Shown here: positions 21,369-23,558 of the stretch, one piece after another
How positions within the stretch are numbered: position 1 is the stretch's first letter
How the letters are laid out: the number at the start of each line of letters is the position of its first letter
IMG/VR virus record: IMGVR_UViG_3300027749_003496
Span: 1 to 23,558 of that record
Length of the DNA: 23,558 nucleotides
DNA from: a virus
Strand: one strand, 5' to 3'
Made by a program: the position numbers and the translations under genes
The notes under the pieces: generated by a model
The model's database searches: none
Told to the model about the DNA's origin: nothing
The model's input: the letters and a program-made list of their open reading frames with translations, nothing else

Positions 21369-22195
21369 AACCAATTATAATATATACGTACGACTTTGAT
21401 ATGGGCATAGGCGGTATTAAAGTAATGCATAAACTATGTCATTTATTAAATGAATTTGGATATGAAAGTTATTTAATGCCTATTCATATACGTGATGAGT
21501 TTTTAACATACTATGATAATACGCCAATTATTACTGAAGACCTATTAAATGATATTGAAAATTGTATTGTAATATATCCAGAAGGAGTAAAATATAATCC
21601 ATTAAACTCAAAACATGTAGTTAGATGGATATTAGGGCCACCTAGAGAAGAAGATATTATTACGTATAGTAAAGATGATATGATACTTTGGTATATGGAT
21701 TATTATTATTTAGACCATGTAGGTCAAAGAGACAATCAATTATTTATTACTGAATTCCATGAAGATATATTCTTAAATCAAAATCAAACTAGATCAGGAT
21801 CATCTTATTGTATACGTAAATGTAAAGACCCTAAATTTATACATCCAGAAGATTCTATTTTTATTCCATATCATGGCGGTGGAGATTTAGTAGGATTAGC
21901 AAATCTATATAATCAAACAGAAAAATTTTATTGTTATGATAATTATACTTTCTTATATGTTCAAGCAGCAATGTGTGGGTGTGTAAGTATAGTAGTTCCA
22001 GATGGTACCAAAACTAAAGAAGAATGGTTAATTGGCTCTAGATTAAACCAATATGGTATAGCTTATGGAGAAAATGATATTCCAAGAGCAATTGAAACAT
22101 TACCATTACTTTATAAAGAAATAGAAAAAATTAATTTGGAAATACAAGACCAAATTATTATATTCATAAATAAATGCAAAGATAAATTTAAATGA
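21365..22195 (+). CDS. Putative GT-B glycosyltransferase (276 aa)
   Basis: A 276-residue protein. IYTYDFDMGIGGIKVMHKLC (residues 6-25) is a GT-B first strand and glycine loop; HVVRWILGPP and ILWYMDYYY follow. Near the C-terminus DNYTFLYVQAAMCGCVSIVV (about 197-216) and PDGTKTKEEW take the position of the GT-B donor-binding helix, as in WavQ-like or similar surface-polysaccharide glycosyltransferases. The classic E-x7-E is not evident. ATGA overlaps on both sides. The exact family is not recognised with certainty. Confidence 0.72.
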   Translation: MKPIIIYTYDFDMGIGGIKVMHKLCHLLNEFGYESYLMPIHIRDEFLTYYDNTPIITEDLLNDIENCIVIYPEGVKYNPLNSKHVVRWILGPPREEDIITYSKDDMILWYMDYYYLDHVGQRDNQLFITEFHEDIFLNQNQTRSGSSYCIRKCKDPKFIHPEDSIFIPYHGGGDLVGLANLYNQTEKFYCYDNYTFLYVQAAMCGCVSIVVPDGTKTKEEWLIGSRLNQYGIAYGENDIPRAIETLPLLYKEIEKINLEIQDQIIIFINKCKDKFK

Positions 22196-23139
22196 AAGTA
22201 GTATATATAACAGGATGTTTAGGATTTATAGGATCTTATCTTACAAGAAAATGTTTAGAATTGGGCTGGTATGTTAAAGGTGTTGATAAAATGACCTATG
22301 CAGCTAATAAAACTTTACTAGACGAATTTAAATCATATGATAATTTTTCTTTTGTTCATTGCGATATTAATGATTTAAAATTTTTATATGACTGCGATTA
22401 TGTAATTAATACAGCCGCCGAAACCCATGTCGGTAATTCTATATCAAATTCTGATGAGTTTGTTTCTTCGAATGTTAATGGTGTACATAATTTATTAGAG
22501 TTAATTAGAAACCATCGCGGTGAACATAGCGAAAAGCCAATATTTATTCATTTTAGTACTGATGAAGTATATGGAGATATAGATAATGGAGCTCATATAG
22601 AAGAAGATTTATTAAAACCAAGTAACCCATATTCGGCAACAAAGGCAGCAGCTGATATGCTTGTGTTAGCTTGGGCAAGAACATATAATCTTCCTTATAT
22701 AATTGTCCGTCCTACAAATAACTATGGAATTGGACAATATGTAGAAAAACTAATACCTAAGTCTTGTAAATATTTAAAGTTAGATAAAAGTATTCCATTA
22801 CATAATAATGGTGATCCAATTCGAAACTGGTTACATGCTAAAGATACCGCAGAAGCTGTTATAACAATTATTAATTCTAATGTTAAAAATGAAATTTATA
22901 ATATTTGTGGTGGGTTTGAACAAAGTAATAAAGTAACAACAGAAAAAATAATTAAAGAATATTTTGGAAATACACCTTATTCTTCTTATATTAATACTAA
23001 CTATAAAAGACAAGGCCAAGATGTAAGATATGCTTTAGATGATTCTAAACTAAGATCATTAGGATGGGAACCTAAAGCAGTATTTGATAAAGAATTAAAA
23101 GATATTGTAGAATATTATAAAAATAAATTTATATGGTAA
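22192..23139 (+). CDS. rmlB: RmlB-like NDP-glucose 4,6-dehydratase
   Basis: A 315-residue extended SDR enzyme. NAD loop TGCLGFIGSYL (7-17), NTAAETHVGNSI (73-84), active-site FSTDEVYGD with T123-D124-E125, Y147-x3-K151 in NPYSATKAAAD, and RPTNNYGIGQYVEKLIPK all follow RmlB (dTDP-glucose 4,6-dehydratase). The enzyme oxidises C4 and removes water across C5-C6, giving an NDP-4-keto-6-deoxyglucose. AAExHVDRSI of typical RmlB is AAETHVGNSI here, so a different NDP (for example CDP or UDP) cannot be excluded. No rmlA, rmlC or rmlD lies in the window. It overlaps the next gene by seven bases. Confidence 0.85.
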   Translation: MKVVYITGCLGFIGSYLTRKCLELGWYVKGVDKMTYAANKTLLDEFKSYDNFSFVHCDINDLKFLYDCDYVINTAAETHVGNSISNSDEFVSSNVNGVHNLLELIRNHRGEHSEKPIFIHFSTDEVYGDIDNGAHIEEDLLKPSNPYSATKAAADMLVLAWARTYNLPYIIVRPTNNYGIGQYVEKLIPKSCKYLKLDKSIPLHNNGDPIRNWLHAKDTAEAVITIINSNVKNEIYNICGGFEQSNKVTTEKIIKEYFGNTPYSSYINTNYKRQGQDVRYALDDSKLRSLGWEPKAVFDKELKDIVEYYKNKFIW

Positions 23140-23558
23140 ATATACGTGTTGCAGATTATGTTGTTCAATTTTTAGAAAGCAAAGGCATTAAGCATGCTTT
23201 CACTGTTACTGGTGGAGGTGCTATGTTTTTAAATGATGCATTTGCCTTATCTAAAAAAATAAAAGGTATTTTTAACCACCATGAACAGGCCTGTGCAATG
23301 GCTGCAGTTGGATATTCTAAGATTACTAATGAAGTGGCTGTTGTTGTTCCTACAACCGGGTGTGGCGGAACAAATACAATTACCGGTATACTTGATGCTT
23401 GGCAAGACAGCAATAAAGTTTTTGTAGTTTCAGGTAATGTTAATAAAAAAGAAACGACTTATTGTTCTAATATACCTTTGCGTAAGTTTGGTGTGCAAGA
23501 AGCTAATATTGTAGAAATAGTTAAACCAATTACTAAGTATGCTATAATGGTAACAGAT
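23133..23558 (+). CDS. Thiamine-diphosphate enzyme, acetolactate-synthase-like (5' part)
   Basis: The first 142 residues of a TPP enzyme that runs off the right edge. MVNIRVADYVVQFLESKGIK and AFTVTGGGAMFLNDA (23-37) are the usual start of the PYR domain, and HHEQACAMAAVGYSK contains E51, the conserved glutamate that activates the thiamine ring. VVPTTGCGGTNTITGILDAW and VFVVSGNV continue the acetohydroxyacid-synthase pattern. Homologues in sugar clusters include YerE-type enzymes that add a two-carbon branch from pyruvate to 4-keto-3,6-dideoxyhexoses, which would fit rfbH upstream; phosphonopyruvate-decarboxylase-like or other decarboxylases are alternatives. Start overlaps the RmlB-like gene by seven bases. 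Confidence 0.85.
   Translation, partial: MVNIRVADYVVQFLESKGIKHAFTVTGGGAMFLNDAFALSKKIKGIFNHHEQACAMAAVGYSKITNEVAVVVPTTGCGGTNTITGILDAWQDSNKVFVVSGNVNKKETTYCSNIPLRKFGVQEANIVEIVKPITKYAIMVTD

Noticed and set aside
22831-23413. Minus-strand open frames at 22831-23019 and 23165-23413
   Set aside because: Antisense to the RmlB-like and TPP-enzyme genes, both with clear family motifs.

Overview
The window looks like part of a large, AT-rich, T4-like (myovirus) phage genome. The left edge carries the C-terminus of a gp44-type sliding-clamp-loader subunit. A gp62-type partner lies just downstream, and the genes are small and tightly packed (TAATG and ATGA junctions) with almost one-way coding. Start codons are preceded by A/T-only leaders such as 'aaataaataaaATG', with no Shine-Dalgarno sequence. 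That style is typical of Bacteroidota and their phages, so a Bacteroidota host is my best guess; it is inference only.

Layout. (1) 1-3600: clamp-loader genes plus small phage genes (RyR-domain protein, zinc ribbon, small membrane proteins, DUF3310). (2) 3630-5790: a two-helix membrane protein, one convergent minus-strand membrane protein, a Cas4/RecB-like PD-(D/E)XK nuclease with a probable Fe-S cysteine set, and a SLOG-fold protein. (3) 5790-8430: a GT4 glycosyltransferase gene whose 5' end is interrupted by a homing-endonuclease gene. The insertion is bounded by a 10-bp direct repeat and carries a second, synonymously recoded copy of the gene's first strand. (4) 8450-11790: a second GT4 enzyme, small hypotheticals and a 2H phosphoesterase (2'-5' RNA ligase-like). 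(5) 11794-23558: a continuous glycan cassette of 12 genes with overlapping or near-overlapping junctions: GT2, GDP-fucose/colitose-synthase-like reductase, ColD-like 3-dehydratase, GT10 fucosyltransferase-like enzyme, RfbH-like [2Fe-2S] 3-dehydratase, GDP-mannose 4,6-dehydratase, sugar C-methyltransferase, a glycosyltransferase/FkbM-methyltransferase fusion, a DUF4254-like small protein, two further glycosyltransferase-like proteins, an RmlB-like dehydratase, and the start of a thiamine-diphosphate enzyme.

How they work together. Gmd, ColD-like and Fcl/ColC-like enzymes are the last steps from GDP-mannose to GDP-colitose (or, without ColD, GDP-fucose), and a GT10 enzyme that could transfer such a sugar sits among them. 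RfbH, the C-methyltransferase and the thiamine-diphosphate enzyme suggest a second deoxy or branched sugar. The phage therefore appears to encode synthesis and transfer of unusual 6-deoxy or 3,6-dideoxy sugars, perhaps to decorate its virion or DNA or to remodel the host surface; the target cannot be read from the sequence.

The most noteworthy items are the interrupted glycosyltransferase (5821-7083) and the dideoxysugar cassette with two adjacent His-for-Lys dehydratases. No tRNA, rRNA, CRISPR array or IS element was recognised, and no gene-free stretch exceeds 300 bases.
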